64,000 nucleotides of DNA from G036327475 sp036327475 (GCF_036327475.1 NZ_CP132913.1:1178001-1242000); one strand, 5' to 3'; numbered from the stretch's first letter, positions 8,813 to 18,572 are shown. A program made the numbers and translations. Notes: a model not told the origin generated them from the sequence alone.

Positions 8813-10372
8813 TCATCTCCAGTTCTGGCTTGCTAAAAACTCATCGAAACTCAGGCTATCCGCCGCTTCCAGAGCATGCTGCTGCTGCCAGGAGCGTATC
8901 CGTTCATCATCAAGCTGGACCTCCTTCATCACCTCTAGCGGCTCACTGCGCAACGTTTGACGATAATCATTAGCCAATATCAACCCCACGCCAATCCCGT
9001 GCTCGATTAATTGATCCAGAAAACGGGCGGAGAGTGTCAGATTGGGATAATCGAAACCAGCTACCAGCTTATCGCACACCTGCTGGTAGTGCGTGTCACC
9101 ATTGTTGCTGTCGAAGGCTTCGGCCACGCGCCGCAGATCGCTAAACAGCGATTTACCGAGGGTGGTCAGCGGCTGCTCGGTGCTGCCGTGGTCAATACTA
9201 AGCATCAGGCCAGGCTTACGCCCTTCGAAGATCACCCGATCCCAATTGCTGCGGGTATAGAGTAACTCTTCCGCGCTCATCTCCGGAGCTTCAGCCAGCG
9301 TACACCAAATCAGAAAAAGATCCAGAAAGCGTGCCTGCTCTTCGTCAACGCCCACCGGCGAGAAAGGGTTGATATCCAGAGAGCGCACTTCTACATACTC
9401 AATACCGCCGCGCATCAGCGCGTCGGACGGGGATTCGTCATTCCGCGTCATCCGCTTGGGTCGTATCGGCGCGTACAGTTCGTTTTCAATTTGTAACACA
9501 TTCGTATTCAGCTGCAGATAACGGCCGTCACGTTGCAACCCCATGCGCTGATAGTCGGCGGATGGGGTTTGAATCGCCTGTTTTAGACTGCGGACATACT
9601 CATCCAGATGGTTAAAGGTAATGCCCAACTTACTTTGCGACCTATTGGTATAGCCTAAGTCGCTCAAGCGCAACGAGGTGGCGTAGGGCAGATAAATCAA
9701 CCCTGACGGCGCGTGCTCAAACGATAGATCGGTTGTGCGGCCGTTTAGGAAAGACGGACAGATGCCCGGCGAAGCGCCAAAGAGGTAAGGAATAATCCAG
9801 CCGAATCGATAATAGTTACGAATAAGCCGCAAATAGCCGGCGGAGATTGTCTCCTTACCGCTTACCTCATCGCGAATACCGGCGTAGGCCTGCCAAAAGG
9901 CCAGCGGCAGAGAGAAATTGTAATGCACGCCGGCTATTACCTGCATCAAGGCGCTATAGCGATTTTTTAATCCTTCTCGGTATAGCATCTTCATACGCCC
10001 GATGTTAGAACTGCCATATTGCGCCAATTCGATGGGATGAGCGCCGTCAATGAAACACGGCATGCTCATCGGCCACAGGCGTTCATCCCCCAGGTGGCGA
10101 GCAACATAACGATGTATATCGCGCAACAGCGTCAGCATATGGCCGATATCGTCGTCAACCGGCGTAATAAACTCCAATAGCGCTTCGGCGAAATCGGTTG
10201 TTATCCACTTATGGGTCAGCGCCGAGCCGAAGGACTCAGGATGAGGAGTCTGTGCCAGGCTGCCGTTGGCATTGATACGCAATCCTTCACGCTCGATGCC
10301 GCGACGAATGCCCTTCAGTGCTTGAGGGTTGGCTTCCAGGCAGGAAAGCGCGCTTGATACATCCGGGATCAA
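8813..10372 (-). CDS. gshA: glutamate-cysteine ligase
   Basis: GshA joins glutamate and cysteine in the first, rate-limiting step of glutathione synthesis. The 519-residue product matches the gammaproteobacterial type over its full length, starting MIPDVSSALSCLE. It carries the conserved ALTHKWITTDFAEALLEFITP, IELAQYGSSNIGRMK, GVHYNFSLPLAFW, YRFGWIIPYLFGASP, LPYATSLRLSDLGY and GGIEYVEVRSLDINPFSP blocks. The C-terminal third is more diverged than the rest, but no frameshift is seen. Its neighbours yqaB and luxS are both dead. Since the sulfate-assimilation genes in this window are broken, cysteine for this reaction must come from elsewhere, probably uptake. Confidence 0.96.
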   Translation of the reverse strand: MIPDVSSALSCLEANPQALKGIRRGIEREGLRINANGSLAQTPHPESFGSALTHKWITTDFAEALLEFITPVDDDIGHMLTLLRDIHRYVARHLGDERLWPMSMPCFIDGAHPIELAQYGSSNIGRMKMLYREGLKNRYSALMQVIAGVHYNFSLPLAFWQAYAGIRDEVSGKETISAGYLRLIRNYYRFGWIIPYLFGASPGICPSFLNGRTTDLSFEHAPSGLIYLPYATSLRLSDLGYTNRSQSKLGITFNHLDEYVRSLKQAIQTPSADYQRMGLQRDGRYLQLNTNVLQIENELYAPIRPKRMTRNDESPSDALMRGGIEYVEVRSLDINPFSPVGVDEEQARFLDLFLIWCTLAEAPEMSAEELLYTRSNWDRVIFEGRKPGLMLSIDHGSTEQPLTTLGKSLFSDLRRVAEAFDSNNGDTHYQQVCDKLVAGFDYPNLTLSARFLDQLIEHGIGVGLILANDYRQTLRSEPLEVMKEVQLDDERIRSWQQQHALEAADSLSFDEFLASQNWR

Positions 10373-10446
10373 ATTAACCTCCCGCAGTTGACAGTGTTTG
10401 GGCTTGGGATAATGGTTCCTCGTTCAAGGCCATGGTTTGATTAATA

Positions 10447-10874
10447 TCACGCGTTCAAGGCCAGAACATCGACAAACGCCATTATGGCCGCTTTCGCAGC
10501 CATAATACCAAAGTCGGCGTCCTCAAAAACCACACAAGCTTCAAGCGGAACACCGACCCGCGCAGTGTAGGAAGGTTTACGGAGGGTTTATGACGGTTAA
10601 ACTTATGACGGTTAAACAGTGTCAGCACTGACGATGGTGTCGAAATAATGCAACAGCTCGAGAGGGTGTTATGAAGCGCCGTAGTCTTTTCACGGGCAAG
10701 CTGATTGAGAATCGATGGGCGATTGATGATGATCAATGATCATTTTCGCAATATGCCGGGCCGACGATCCGTTTAACGAGACCACGGCCGCCCCGTCGAA
10801 CTGCATCCCGTAAGGTGCCAGGCTTTGCGGTGCGTCGTTTCCGTATTATCAATCTTCGATACTAATTTGTACAT
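10447..10874 (-). pseudogene. yqaB: yqaB remnant (HAD-family sugar phosphatase)
   Basis: YqaB is a fructose-1-phosphate phosphatase of the HAD family. From ATG 10874 the frame reads MYKLVSKIDNTETTHRKAW, where the catalytic FDMDGT motif is already damaged. It shifts into YGMQFDGAAVVSLNGSS, then LAREKTTALHNTL, and finally ACVVFEDADFGIMAAKAA before a stop at 10447. Stops, frameshifts and a central deletion make it about 140 codons instead of about 188. It keeps the Escherichia position upstream of gshA; yqaA, usually between them, is gone. Confidence 0.85.
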
Positions 10875-11403
10875 CGTTTCTCACCTAAAGATCTAAAATA
10901 AGTGTTTATTTTAGCGCAATCTCGTAAGATTGTCGCTGATTCTGTTAGCACCGAGTGTGCCTCGCGGTTTGGCATGGCGCGCCACGGCGAGCCTTTACCC
11001 AGGCGAGACAAGTGCAGATGGCTGAACAGTCTCAGCCGAAAAGAAGTCGTTCACCGGACTCAGGGGAGATGCGCTACGGCAGGCCATCATCTTGGTCACT
11101 TAACGGCAGAGGTTAAGGAACACCGACACCATTAAAACACGCAGAGAGAAATGCCGACGTGGTCAGGGACAACGAGATACGCTGAAAGTGAGAGAAAAGA
11201 AACGAGCGCGCGCGACGGCGATATGCGAGAAGCCGTGACTAATGGCGATCGTCATCAATCACGGCGATGCGGCAGGGGCGGCCTTGGCGATTACGACGCC
11301 GCAGACAAATACACGAGAGGAAAAGGCAAAACGGCGCAGAAGGCAACCGGCTTAGAACTCAGCCATAAAATACGACACAAAGCGCCAAGTAACGGCATGG
11401 GGA
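10875..11403. other. intergenic stretch between yqaB remnant and tRNA genes
   Basis: About 530 bp with no recognisable gene. In Escherichia extra tandem argV-type tRNA copies occupy this position; only one copy is found here, so the stretch may be what remains after repeat loss. Confidence 0.4.
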
Positions 11404-11480
11404 TGGTGCATCCGGGAGGATTCGAACCTCCGACCGCTCGGTTCGTAGCCGAGTACTCTATCCAGCTGAGCTACGGATGC
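11404..11480 (-). tRNA. tRNA-Arg (anticodon ACG)
   Basis: A 77-nt cloverleaf on the minus strand: acceptor stem GCATCCG/CGGATGC, anticodon loop CTACGAA (ACG, with A34 a substrate for TadA), T loop GGTTCGAATCC and an encoded CCA end. It matches the Escherichia argV/Y/Z/Q type and keeps its place downstream of the serine tRNA and csrA. Confidence 0.96.
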
Positions 11481-11488
11481 ATTGTAAG

Positions 11489-11581
11489 TGGCGGTGAGGG
11501 AGGGATTCGAACCCTCGATACAGCTTTTGACCGTATGCTCCCTTAGCAGGGGAGCGCCTTCAACCTCTCGGCCACCTCACC
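11489..11581 (-). tRNA. serV: tRNA-Ser (anticodon GCU)
   Basis: A 93-nt class II tRNA on the minus strand: acceptor GGTGAGG/CCTCACC, anticodon loop CTGCTAA (GCU), long variable arm and encoded CCA. It lies between csrA and tRNA-Arg in the same orientation as in Escherichia. Confidence 0.96.
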
Positions 11582-11826
11582 TACGCGCCGCTGTTGAAGC
11601 TCATCGACACTACATGGCGCACATATTACTTTTTGGACTTGATAAGTCAAACCCTTTTTTGCCCGTCTGGAGGCGATTGCGCAATTCCCATGCAACTTGC
11701 GCAGATTGGTAAATAACCGTCTCTTGGCTATTTTGGAAAGCAGAGGAAACAAGCTGAAGAAAAAGAAAGAGGCCAATGACGGGGTTAGAGGCCGCGCCTC
11801 CGCACGGGGCAAGGCCCTGAAAGAGA

Positions 11827-12012
11827 TCAGCAAGGAGTCTGTTGCGACTTCTCAGCCTGAATACGCTGATATATTTCTTCGCGGTGCACAGAAACTTCTT
11901 TAGGAGCATTAACACCGATACGGACTTGGTTGCCTTTGACGCCCAAAACAGTAACCGCAACCTCATCGCCTATCATGATGGTTTCACCAACTCGACGAGT
12001 CAGAATAAGCAT
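11827..12012 (-). CDS. csrA: carbon storage regulator CsrA
   Basis: CsrA is a homodimeric RNA-binding protein that blocks or stabilises mRNAs at GGA-containing sites. The 61-residue product is nearly identical to Escherichia CsrA (MLILTRRVGETIMIGDEVAV…IRIGVNAP-type core as VRIGVNAPKEVSVHREEIY), including the RNA-contacting L4, R6 and R44 region. Only the last few residues differ. A clear AAGGAGC Shine-Dalgarno lies just upstream of ATG 12012. It sits between alaS and the two tRNA genes. BarA, the sensor that normally drives its antagonist RNAs, is a pseudogene in this window. Confidence 0.97.
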   Translation of the reverse strand: MLILTRRVGETIMIGDEVAVTVLGVKGNQVRIGVNAPKEVSVHREEIYQRIQAEKSQQTPC

Positions 12013-12218
12013 TCTTTGCTCCTTGAAAGATTAAAAGAGTCAGGTCTCTCAGTTTCCCGCCATTATCCATCATATACCGTGAAAGCGTAAACCATGTAGC
12101 ATGCATGTGACACACGTCGGGCCGACCTGGCGCCTTCCATATCTAAGGTTGGTCGATATGACAAGCTTCGCGCCTAACGGTTATTTCTCACTGTTATTTC
12201 TCGGAAGAGAATGTATTG

Positions 12219-12253
12219 AAACACCGCGACTTAACAGAAAGTTAAGGTGTTTA
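12219..12253 (-). terminator. stem-loop after alaS
   Basis: Inverted repeat with two stacked 6-bp stems (AAACAC/GTGTTT and CTTAAC/GTTAAG) and a 5-nt bulge, 22 bp beyond the alaS stop in its direction of transcription. It ends in a short TTT run. It is a likely terminator for alaS and would isolate csrA transcription. Confidence 0.5.
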
Positions 12254-12275
12254 TTATAACGTATTCTTATTCTAC

Positions 12276-14903
12276 TCAGAGTCTTGCGGTCAGCATCGCA
12301 TCTAAGCTTGTCAGAGCGGCCGGCAAAGCGGCGATGTCGCTGCCGCCCGCTTGCGCCAGATCAGGGCGTCCACCACCTTTCCCCCCAACCTGCTGTGCGA
12401 GGTGACCAACAATATCACCTGCTTTGACTCGTTCAGTCAAATCTTTGGTCACGCCGGCTATCAGGCTAACTTTACCTTTCGCCACCGTGGCGAGAACAAT
12501 AACCGCCGAACCCAATTGGTTTTTCAGGTCGTCAACCATGGTGCGCAGCATCTTCAACTCGATATTATCAAGCTGACTCACCAGGACCTTGACGCCGTTG
12601 ATATCGCGCACGTTTCGACCAAGAGATGCGCTTTCCTGCGCGGCCTTCTGGTTTTTCAACTGCTGGAGATCCTTTTCCAACTGGTGAGAACGCTCCTGTA
12701 GCGCCCGTATTTTATCCGCCAGCGTTTGACTGTCGCCTTTCACCAATTGAGCAATATGATGCATCAAATCGCTCTGCTGATGAAGCGACTCCAGTGCCCC
12801 TTCGCCGGTGACCGCTTCGATACGGCGGATACCGGCGGCGATGCCGGATTCCGAAGTGATGCGGAACAAGCCAATATCGCCGGTGCGGCTAGCGTGAGTC
12901 CCGCCGCACAGCTCGGTGGAGAAATTGCCCATACTCAGCACCCTGACCTGCACCTCGTATTTTTCACCGAACAGCGCCATGACCCCTTTATTGCGGGCGT
13001 CTTCCAGCGCCATAATTTCCGTCTGAATGGGTAGGTTGCGGCGGATCTGCGCGTTTACGATATCTTCTACCTGGCGGATCTGTTCGGGTTTCATGGCTTT
13101 ATTATGGGAGAAGTCAAAACGCAGGTAGTGATCGTTCACCAGCGACCCCCTCTGCCAGACATGTTCACCGAGCACCTGACGCAGCGCCGCATGCAGCAAA
13201 TGAGTGCCCGAATGATTCAAGCGGATGCGCTCACGGCGTGCGCTATCTACCTGCGCTGCGACCTGCGCGCCTAATTTCAGTTCACCGTAGCTAAGCTTGC
13301 CAAGATGGCCGAATGCCTTACCGTATTTTTGCGTATCTGCTACCTCAAATACGCCGGAAGCCGCTTTTAATTTGCCCTGGTCGCCCACCTGTCCGCCTGA
13401 TTCGCTATAGAACGGCGTCTCGTCAAGCACCACCACCGCCTCTTCCCCCTGCTGAATGACATTCACCGCTTGGCCGTCGCGGAATAGCGCGCTCACCCGT
13501 CCCTGATGAGTAAGCTGTTCATAACCGATGAACCGGGTAGTTTCGTCCACGCGCAGCAGACCGTTGTAGTTGGCGCAGAAACCGCTCGACTCGCGTGCGC
13601 GTTTGCACTGCGCCTCCATGGCGCGCTCAAAGCCCGATGCGTCGACGCGCAGGCGGCGTTCCCGGCAGACATCGGCGGTCAAATCAAACGGGAAACCGTA
13701 AGTGTCATACAGGCGGAAAGCGATCTCGCCGTGGAGAGTGTCGCCGGTCAGTTTGGTCAACTCTTCGTCCAGCAGAATTAGGCCGCGCTCTAGCGTGCGG
13801 GCGAACTGCTCTTCTTCGGCGCGTAGCACCTGCTCCACCATTACCTGTTGCGACTGCAGCTGGCTCGCGGCGCTGCCCATCACCTCAATGAGCGGTGCGA
13901 CCAGCTTATAGAAAAAGGTGTCGCTGGCGCCTAGCATGTTACCGTGACGAATCGCGCGACGGATGATGCGGCGCAGGACATAACCCCGACCCTCGTTGGA
14001 CGGTATGACGCCGTCGCTAATCAGGTACGCGCAAGAGCGAATGTGATCGGCGATAACGCGCAACGATTTGCTGTTGGGATCTCGTGTGCCGGTTGCCTGG
14101 GCCGCAGCGGTGATAAGCGTCTTGAACAGATCAATATCATAGTTCGAGTTGACATGTTGCAATACTGCGGCAATACGCTCCAGCCCCATACCGGTATCCA
14201 CCGAGGGTTTCGGCAACGGCAACTGGGTGCCGTTGGCCTGGCGGTTAAATTGCATGAACACTAGGTTCCAGATCTCGATGTAGCGGTCGCCGTCTTCCTC
14301 CTGGCTTCCCGGCGGGCCGCCCAAGATATGTTCGCCGTGATCATAAAAGATCTCCGAGCAGGGACCGCAGGGACCTGTATCGCCCATTTGCCAGAAATTG
14401 TCGGAGGCATAGGCGCTACCTTTATTATCGCCGATACGGATGATGCGCTCGGCGGGTATCCCCACTTCACTGGCCCAGATGTTATAGGCTTCATCATCGG
14501 TGGCATACACCGTCACCCACAGCTTCTCTTTAGGCAGGTTGAACCATTGTTCATCGGTCAACAGTTCCCAGGAGAACCGGATAGCATCATGTTTGAAATA
14601 GTCGCCGAAGCTGAAATTCCCCAGCATCTCGAAAAAGGTGTGGTGGTGCGCCGTGTAGCCGACGTTTTCCAAATCGTTATGCTTGCCGCCAGCACGCACG
14701 CAGCGCTGCGATGTGGTAGCACGCCGATAGGAGCGGTTATCAAGGCCCAGGAACACATCCTTGAATTGGTTCATACCGGCGTTAGTGAACAGCAATGTTG
14801 GATCGTTATCAGGCACCAGTGAGCTGCTTGCCACCACCTGATGTCCCTTGCTATGGAAAAAATCGAGAAACGCCTGACGGATCTCAGAGGTGCTCTTGAT
14901 CAT
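12276..14903 (-). CDS. alaS: alanyl-tRNA synthetase
   Basis: AlaRS charges tRNA-Ala and edits mischarged serine and glycine. The 875-residue product starts at MIKSTSEIRQAFLDFF (ATG 14903, with AGGATA about 8 bp upstream), next to the 876 residues of Escherichia. It has the class II catalytic domain (DPTLLFTNAGMNQFKD; GKHNDLENVG), the editing domain with HxxxH zinc motif in NHSGTHLLHAAL and the paired CGGTHASRTGDIG, then a coiled segment and the C-Ala domain (GKGGGRPDLAQAGG). The frame opens 6 codons earlier, but that extension is not conserved. It lies upstream of csrA on the same strand and is intact. Confidence 0.97.
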   Translation of the reverse strand: MIKSTSEIRQAFLDFFHSKGHQVVASSSLVPDNDPTLLFTNAGMNQFKDVFLGLDNRSYRRATTSQRCVRAGGKHNDLENVGYTAHHHTFFEMLGNFSFGDYFKHDAIRFSWELLTDEQWFNLPKEKLWVTVYATDDEAYNIWASEVGIPAERIIRIGDNKGSAYASDNFWQMGDTGPCGPCSEIFYDHGEHILGGPPGSQEEDGDRYIEIWNLVFMQFNRQANGTQLPLPKPSVDTGMGLERIAAVLQHVNSNYDIDLFKTLITAAAQATGTRDPNSKSLRVIADHIRSCAYLISDGVIPSNEGRGYVLRRIIRRAIRHGNMLGASDTFFYKLVAPLIEVMGSAASQLQSQQVMVEQVLRAEEEQFARTLERGLILLDEELTKLTGDTLHGEIAFRLYDTYGFPFDLTADVCRERRLRVDASGFERAMEAQCKRARESSGFCANYNGLLRVDETTRFIGYEQLTHQGRVSALFRDGQAVNVIQQGEEAVVVLDETPFYSESGGQVGDQGKLKAASGVFEVADTQKYGKAFGHLGKLSYGELKLGAQVAAQVDSARRERIRLNHSGTHLLHAALRQVLGEHVWQRGSLVNDHYLRFDFSHNKAMKPEQIRQVEDIVNAQIRRNLPIQTEIMALEDARNKGVMALFGEKYEVQVRVLSMGNFSTELCGGTHASRTGDIGLFRITSESGIAAGIRRIEAVTGEGALESLHQQSDLMHHIAQLVKGDSQTLADKIRALQERSHQLEKDLQQLKNQKAAQESASLGRNVRDINGVKVLVSQLDNIELKMLRTMVDDLKNQLGSAVIVLATVAKGKVSLIAGVTKDLTERVKAGDIVGHLAQQVGGKGGGRPDLAQAGGSDIAALPAALTSLDAMLTARL

Positions 14904-14927
14904 GGTTATCCTACATATCATGCAAAA

Positions 14928-15413
14928 AGATCGAACCGTAAACAGAATAGCGCAATTTCATCGAAGAAGAAGCCGCGAGGGAGTAGATAACGCTGCACTT
15001 TGATTCTGGTTTTCGGCAGCGTCTCTGCCCGAACTTTTCACCGCTACCCACCGATGCGGCGAAGGCCGCATTGATGTCGTCCCTGTTGATTCCTTGTTGC
15101 AGCAGTTCCATACGAATGCGCTGTTCGCCATAGCCTTGTTGCTGCGGCGACTAACATAGCGCTGGGCGAAGCGCCCACCGTCAAGCCAGTTGTGCTCATG
15201 ATAATGAGCAATCGCCTGGTCGATCTCGACCTAGCTTACCGCGATTGCGGGTTGCGCATCGGCGCGCTCACGAAAGCGACGGAGCGCTACCGGTGATACC
15301 ACCAGCTTACGACACAGTTAAGCTTCACTGTGATCGCGGCGGGATAGTAGCCCAAAAGCCCGGTAGAGTAAGGAGGCCACCGCGTTAGCGACCCGCGCCG
15401 CAGCCGGTGGCAT
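14928..15413 (-). pseudogene. recX: recX remnant (RecA regulator)
   Basis: RecX binds and restrains RecA filaments. From ATG 15413 the frame reads VANAVASLLYRAFG, then RRDHSEA and a stop; later blocks in other frames match VEIDQAIAHYHEHNWLD, RFAQRYVSRRS and a C-terminal KVQRYLLPRGFFFDEIA before TGA at 14928-14930. Stops and several frameshifts make it non-functional. It keeps the canonical recA-recX-alaS position. Confidence 0.85.
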
Positions 15414-15432
15414 CGCCTTCACCGCCCGTTGG

Positions 15433-16500
15433 TTAAAACTCCTCATTACGTTCGTTGGCGCTTTCATCCTCGCTTTCCACGTCGCTGACTAGGCTGTTGC
15501 CATCGGCGTTATGCAGCAATATACTGCGCAGCTTTTTATCCAGTTCCGTCGCTAGTTCGGGATGGTCCTTCAGAAAGGTGCAGACATTAGCCTTACCCTG
15601 ACCGATCTTCTCGCCATTATAGCTATACCAGGCGCCCGCTTTCTCTATCAGCTTGTGCTTGACGCCAAGATCGACCAGCTCACCGCGAATGTTGATACCT
15701 TCGCCGTACATGATTTGGAATTCGGCCTGTTTAAACGGCGCGGCGACTTTGTTCTTCACGACTTTGACACGGGTTTCGCTGCCCACCACCATATCGCCTT
15801 CTTTCACCGAGCCGATACGACGGATATCTAGACGAACCGATGCGTAAAACTTAAGCGCATTACCGCCGGTTGTGGTCTCCGGGTTACCAAACATAACGCC
15901 GATCTTCATGCGGATCTGGTTAATGAAAATCAGCAGCGTATTGGCATTTTTCAAATTACCTGCTAGTTTGCGCATCGCCTGGCTCATCATACGGGCAGCC
16001 AGCCCCATATGGGAATCGCCAATCTCACCCTCGATTTCCGCTTTCGGCGTCAGCGCCGCTACGGAGTCGACGATGATGACGTCTACGGCACCGGAGCGAG
16101 TCAGAGCATCACAGATTTCCAGGGCCTGTTCGCCGGTGTCCGGCTGGGAGCACAACAGATTATCGATATCGACGCCAAGCTTTTTGGCGTAAATAGGGTC
16201 TAGGGCATGCTCGGCATCAATAAAAGCGCAGGTTTTGCCTCCGCGCTGTGCCGCAGCAATAACTTGCAGGGTCAGAGTAGTTTTACCCGATGATTCCGGG
16301 CCGTAGATTTCAACGATACGGCCCATGGGTAGCCCACCGGCGCCCAACGCAATATCCAGAGACAGAGAACCTGTGGAGATCGTTTCAACATCCATAGAGC
16401 GATCTTCACCCAGGCGCATGATCGAGCCCTTGCCGAATTGCTTTTCAATTTGACTCAGTGCTGCCATTAACGCCTTTTGTTTATTCTCATCAATAGCCAT
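15433..16500 (-). CDS. recA: recombinase RecA
   Basis: RecA forms ATP-dependent filaments on single-stranded DNA, drives strand exchange and triggers LexA cleavage. The 355-residue product starts MAIDENKQKALMAAL (ATG 16500, AGGAGT upstream) and carries Walker A GPESSGKTT, the conserved FIDAEHALDP, Walker B region VIIVDSVAALTP, loop L1 and L2 residues (IGDSHMGLAARMM; NQIRMKIGVMFGNPETTTGG) and the acidic C-terminus. The longer open frame upstream runs through the operator and is not conserved. It is intact, while its regulator recX is dead. The LexA box upstream suggests SOS control is kept. Confidence 0.97.
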   Translation of the reverse strand: MAIDENKQKALMAALSQIEKQFGKGSIMRLGEDRSMDVETISTGSLSLDIALGAGGLPMGRIVEIYGPESSGKTTLTLQVIAAAQRGGKTCAFIDAEHALDPIYAKKLGVDIDNLLCSQPDTGEQALEICDALTRSGAVDVIIVDSVAALTPKAEIEGEIGDSHMGLAARMMSQAMRKLAGNLKNANTLLIFINQIRMKIGVMFGNPETTTGGNALKFYASVRLDIRRIGSVKEGDMVVGSETRVKVVKNKVAAPFKQAEFQIMYGEGINIRGELVDLGVKHKLIEKAGAWYSYNGEKIGQGKANVCTFLKDHPELATELDKKLRSILLHNADGNSLVSDVESEDESANERNEEF

Positions 16501-16561
16501 TTCAACTCCTATCGAGCGGGGAGCAACATCGCCACCCTCTTTCGCCAAAGACATGTAATTA

Positions 16562-16581
16562 TACTGTATGACTGTACAGTA
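16562..16581 (-). promoter_or_regulatory. LexA (SOS) box of recA
   Basis: A near-perfect palindrome of the form TA-CTGT-N8-ACAG-TA about 62 bp upstream of the recA start codon. It matches the enterobacterial recA operator and the CTGT-N8-ACAG consensus exactly. Confidence 0.9.
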
Positions 16582-16592
16582 TCAAGCGTATT

Positions 16593-17084
16593 TTAGAGCA
16601 ATGTCGCGAGCAATGTGATGAGCGCAAAATGCACCGCCTGACGGCGCACTGTGTCCCTGTCGCCCTCGAAATGCATCAGTTTGGAAAAAGGATCGCCCTG
16701 CGCGGTAGCGCAACCGAACCAGACCGTACCCACTGGTTTTTCAATCGTGCCGCCGTCTGGGCCGGCGATACCGCTTATTGCCACTGCGTAGTCGGCGGAC
16801 GCAGCACGCAGCGCACCGCAGGCCATCTCCTGCACCACGGGATCACTCACCGCGCCGTGCTGTTCGAGAGTCCTGGGGCGCACACCAAGCAAATCAGTTT
16901 TCGCTTGATTGCCATAGGTGACAAAACCGCGCTCAAACCAGCTTGCGCTGCCGGAAATGTCAGTAATGGTTTTGGCCACCCAGCCACCAGTGCAGGACTC
17001 GGCGCAAGTAATAAACTTATTGTCCCGCTTGAGCACCGCGCCCAGCCGCGCGCTAAGCGCATAGAGTTCGCTATCGTTTATCAT
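16593..17084 (-). CDS. pncC: nicotinamide-nucleotide amidase (CinA C-terminal family)
   Basis: PncC deamidates NMN to nicotinate mononucleotide in pyridine-nucleotide recycling. The 163-residue product (usual length about 165) has the family signatures TCAESCTGGWVAKTITDISG, where the Ser is catalytic, GFVTYGNQAKTDLLGV and VAISGIAGPDGGTIEKPVGTVWFG. An AGGATAAG ribosome-binding site precedes ATG 17084. It lies directly upstream of recA, as in Escherichia (formerly ygaD). No damage is seen. Confidence 0.94.
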   Translation of the reverse strand: MINDSELYALSARLGAVLKRDNKFITCAESCTGGWVAKTITDISGSASWFERGFVTYGNQAKTDLLGVRPRTLEQHGAVSDPVVQEMACGALRAASADYAVAISGIAGPDGGTIEKPVGTVWFGCATAQGDPFSKLMHFEGDRDTVRRQAVHFALITLLATLL

Positions 17085-17373
17085 ATTCTTATCCTGAACC
17101 GATGCGGCTTACTGCAATCGTGCAGACTGGGCGGCCTGGTTGTAAATAGGTGTTGTTTATAAGCATCGCATTCCAATTTTTACTTTCAAGACCGCTGCTA
17201 GCACCATTGTCGCGCTAGGCGCGATGCATCACAAACGTACGTGGATTGTATAACCAAACGCAATGACTCACGATATAAAATGCTTTAAACCTGAAAGTAA
17301 ATAGTTCAGCACTGCCAGCATCCAAATCGATATTCACCTCTTCGTAGGATCTTCTAAAGAATAATCCTAGAAA
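17085..17373. other. intergenic region between pncC and the ABC transporter remnant
   Basis: About 290 bp, AT-richer than its surroundings, with divergent genes on both sides. It probably holds the pncC promoter and an old promoter of the transporter; I see no clear boxes. Confidence 0.35.
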
Positions 17374-17971
17374 ATGGCTTTGACGCTATTATTCAGTACT
17401 CTCGCATTTACCGCAGCGCAAGTTCAGGCCGCAGATGATTTTTCGGTCATTAAGTCCGCCGGCATAATAGCCTTCAGCAGGTGCTGGATCTGTGGTGCAC
17501 CGTAGCCGAGAAGTTTGGCGTAATCAAAGCCAAGTTTATCGAAGGTTGCTGGGATGGTCTAATCGTTGGTCTCAAGGGTAAACGTTACAATACAGTTATT
17601 GATCAAGTGGACATCACGCCGAAACGCCAGGCGAAATATGATTTTTCAAAACCTTATACCGATTCAAAAGTGGTGTGATTACCCGCGACAATACCACTAT
17701 CACAAACTTCAGCGACCTGAAAGGCCAAAAATCCGCCCAAAGCTTGGCCAGCAATTATTTGCATCCAAAATACGGCGCTGATATCGTGCCGACTAACGGT
17801 TTTACGAAATCTGTGGATCGGGTTATCACAGGGCGCACTGCCGTCATACTTAATGACAATTTGGACTCCATCAAAAAACCCTAGATGAGATTAAAGCTGA
17901 CGACACCTATAAAACCATTTCGCAGCGCCATTTCGGCCAGGAAACGGGAGTCATACCGATGCCGCTATAGC
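17374..17971 (+). pseudogene. periplasmic amino-acid binding protein remnant (ABC importer)
   Basis: ATG 17374 opens a signal-peptide-like segment (ALTLLFSTLAFTAAQVQA) followed by the start of a mature domain, DDFSVIKSAG. Frames then change repeatedly: GLKGKRYNTVIDQVDITPKR, KYDFSKPYTDSKVV, ITRDNTTITNFSDLKGQK and DRVITGRTAVILND are typical of polar-amino-acid solute-binding proteins of the FliY/HisJ fold. The final frame ends in GVIPMPL. At least three frameshifts separate these blocks. It lies directly before a matching permease. Which amino acid it bound cannot be told; the cystine-type FliY is the closest resemblance. Confidence 0.75.
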
Positions 17972-17975
17972 TGCA

Positions 17976-18572
17976 ATGAATGCACGACTCTTTTGGCGTT
18001 TGTTTACAACCTGGCTGATGTTTACCCTGACACTGGAGCTGCTGTCGTTTGTCGGCTGCTTGGTGGTGGGGTTTCTGGTGTCACTGATACGTTTGTATGG
18101 CCCAAAAGGAATAGCTGATTTGTGTCTAGATTATATGGGGAAAACTACTGCTGGCGCAGCTGTTTTGGATTTTATATGAGTTGCCAGTGCCAGCGGCTTT
18201 GATTGGTTTCAACCCTAAGCGTCGGCTCTTACAGTTCGAAGACAATCCGTGACGCCATCGTCTCGGTACTCAAGGCGCAGTGGAGGGCGGCACATGCCAT
18301 CGACACGCATTCGACCCAGGCGATGTATAGGGTCATTTTGCCGCAGTCGGTGTTTGTCTCCATATCCTCGCTGGCCAATTCATTTATCTCATTTACCAAA
18401 GACACATTGCTAGTGGCGGCCATTATTCGTACCGGAAATATTTCTGGCTGCGCAGCAGCATTGTGTCGTTGACCTATGAGCCGTTAATTCTCTATATCGA
18501 AGCAGCGGCGATTTATTTGTTGTTCAGCACGGCCTTGGCAAAGTGCAAAACCGCCTGGAGCGCTATTCCGTC
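17976..18572 (+). pseudogene. polar amino-acid ABC permease remnant (HisM/YecS type)
   Basis: The first 66 codons from ATG 17976 are open (MNARLFWRLFTTWLMFTLTL, then LIRLYGPKG), followed by a stop. The later blocks VGSYSSKTIRDAIVSVLKAQ, AAHAIDTHSTQAMYRVILPQ, FISFTKDTLLVAAI and a last LTYEPLILYIEAAAIYL hold the family EAA-type loop and terminal membrane helix. Frameshifts near 18200 and 18470 break it. It sits 4 bp after the binding-protein remnant, so both were one operon. No ATPase gene is visible. Confidence 0.75.

Noticed and set aside
11151..11546. A 131-codon + strand frame reading through the tRNA genes
   Set aside because: It crosses tRNA-Arg and part of tRNA-Ser on the opposite strand, so it cannot be a real protein.
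14328..14822. A 164-codon + strand open frame
   Set aside because: Antisense to the catalytic domain of alaS, which is clearly the coding strand.
17976..18179. An open 67-codon frame that could be a small membrane protein
   Set aside because: It is the N-terminus of a polar amino-acid permease whose remaining parts follow in other frames.
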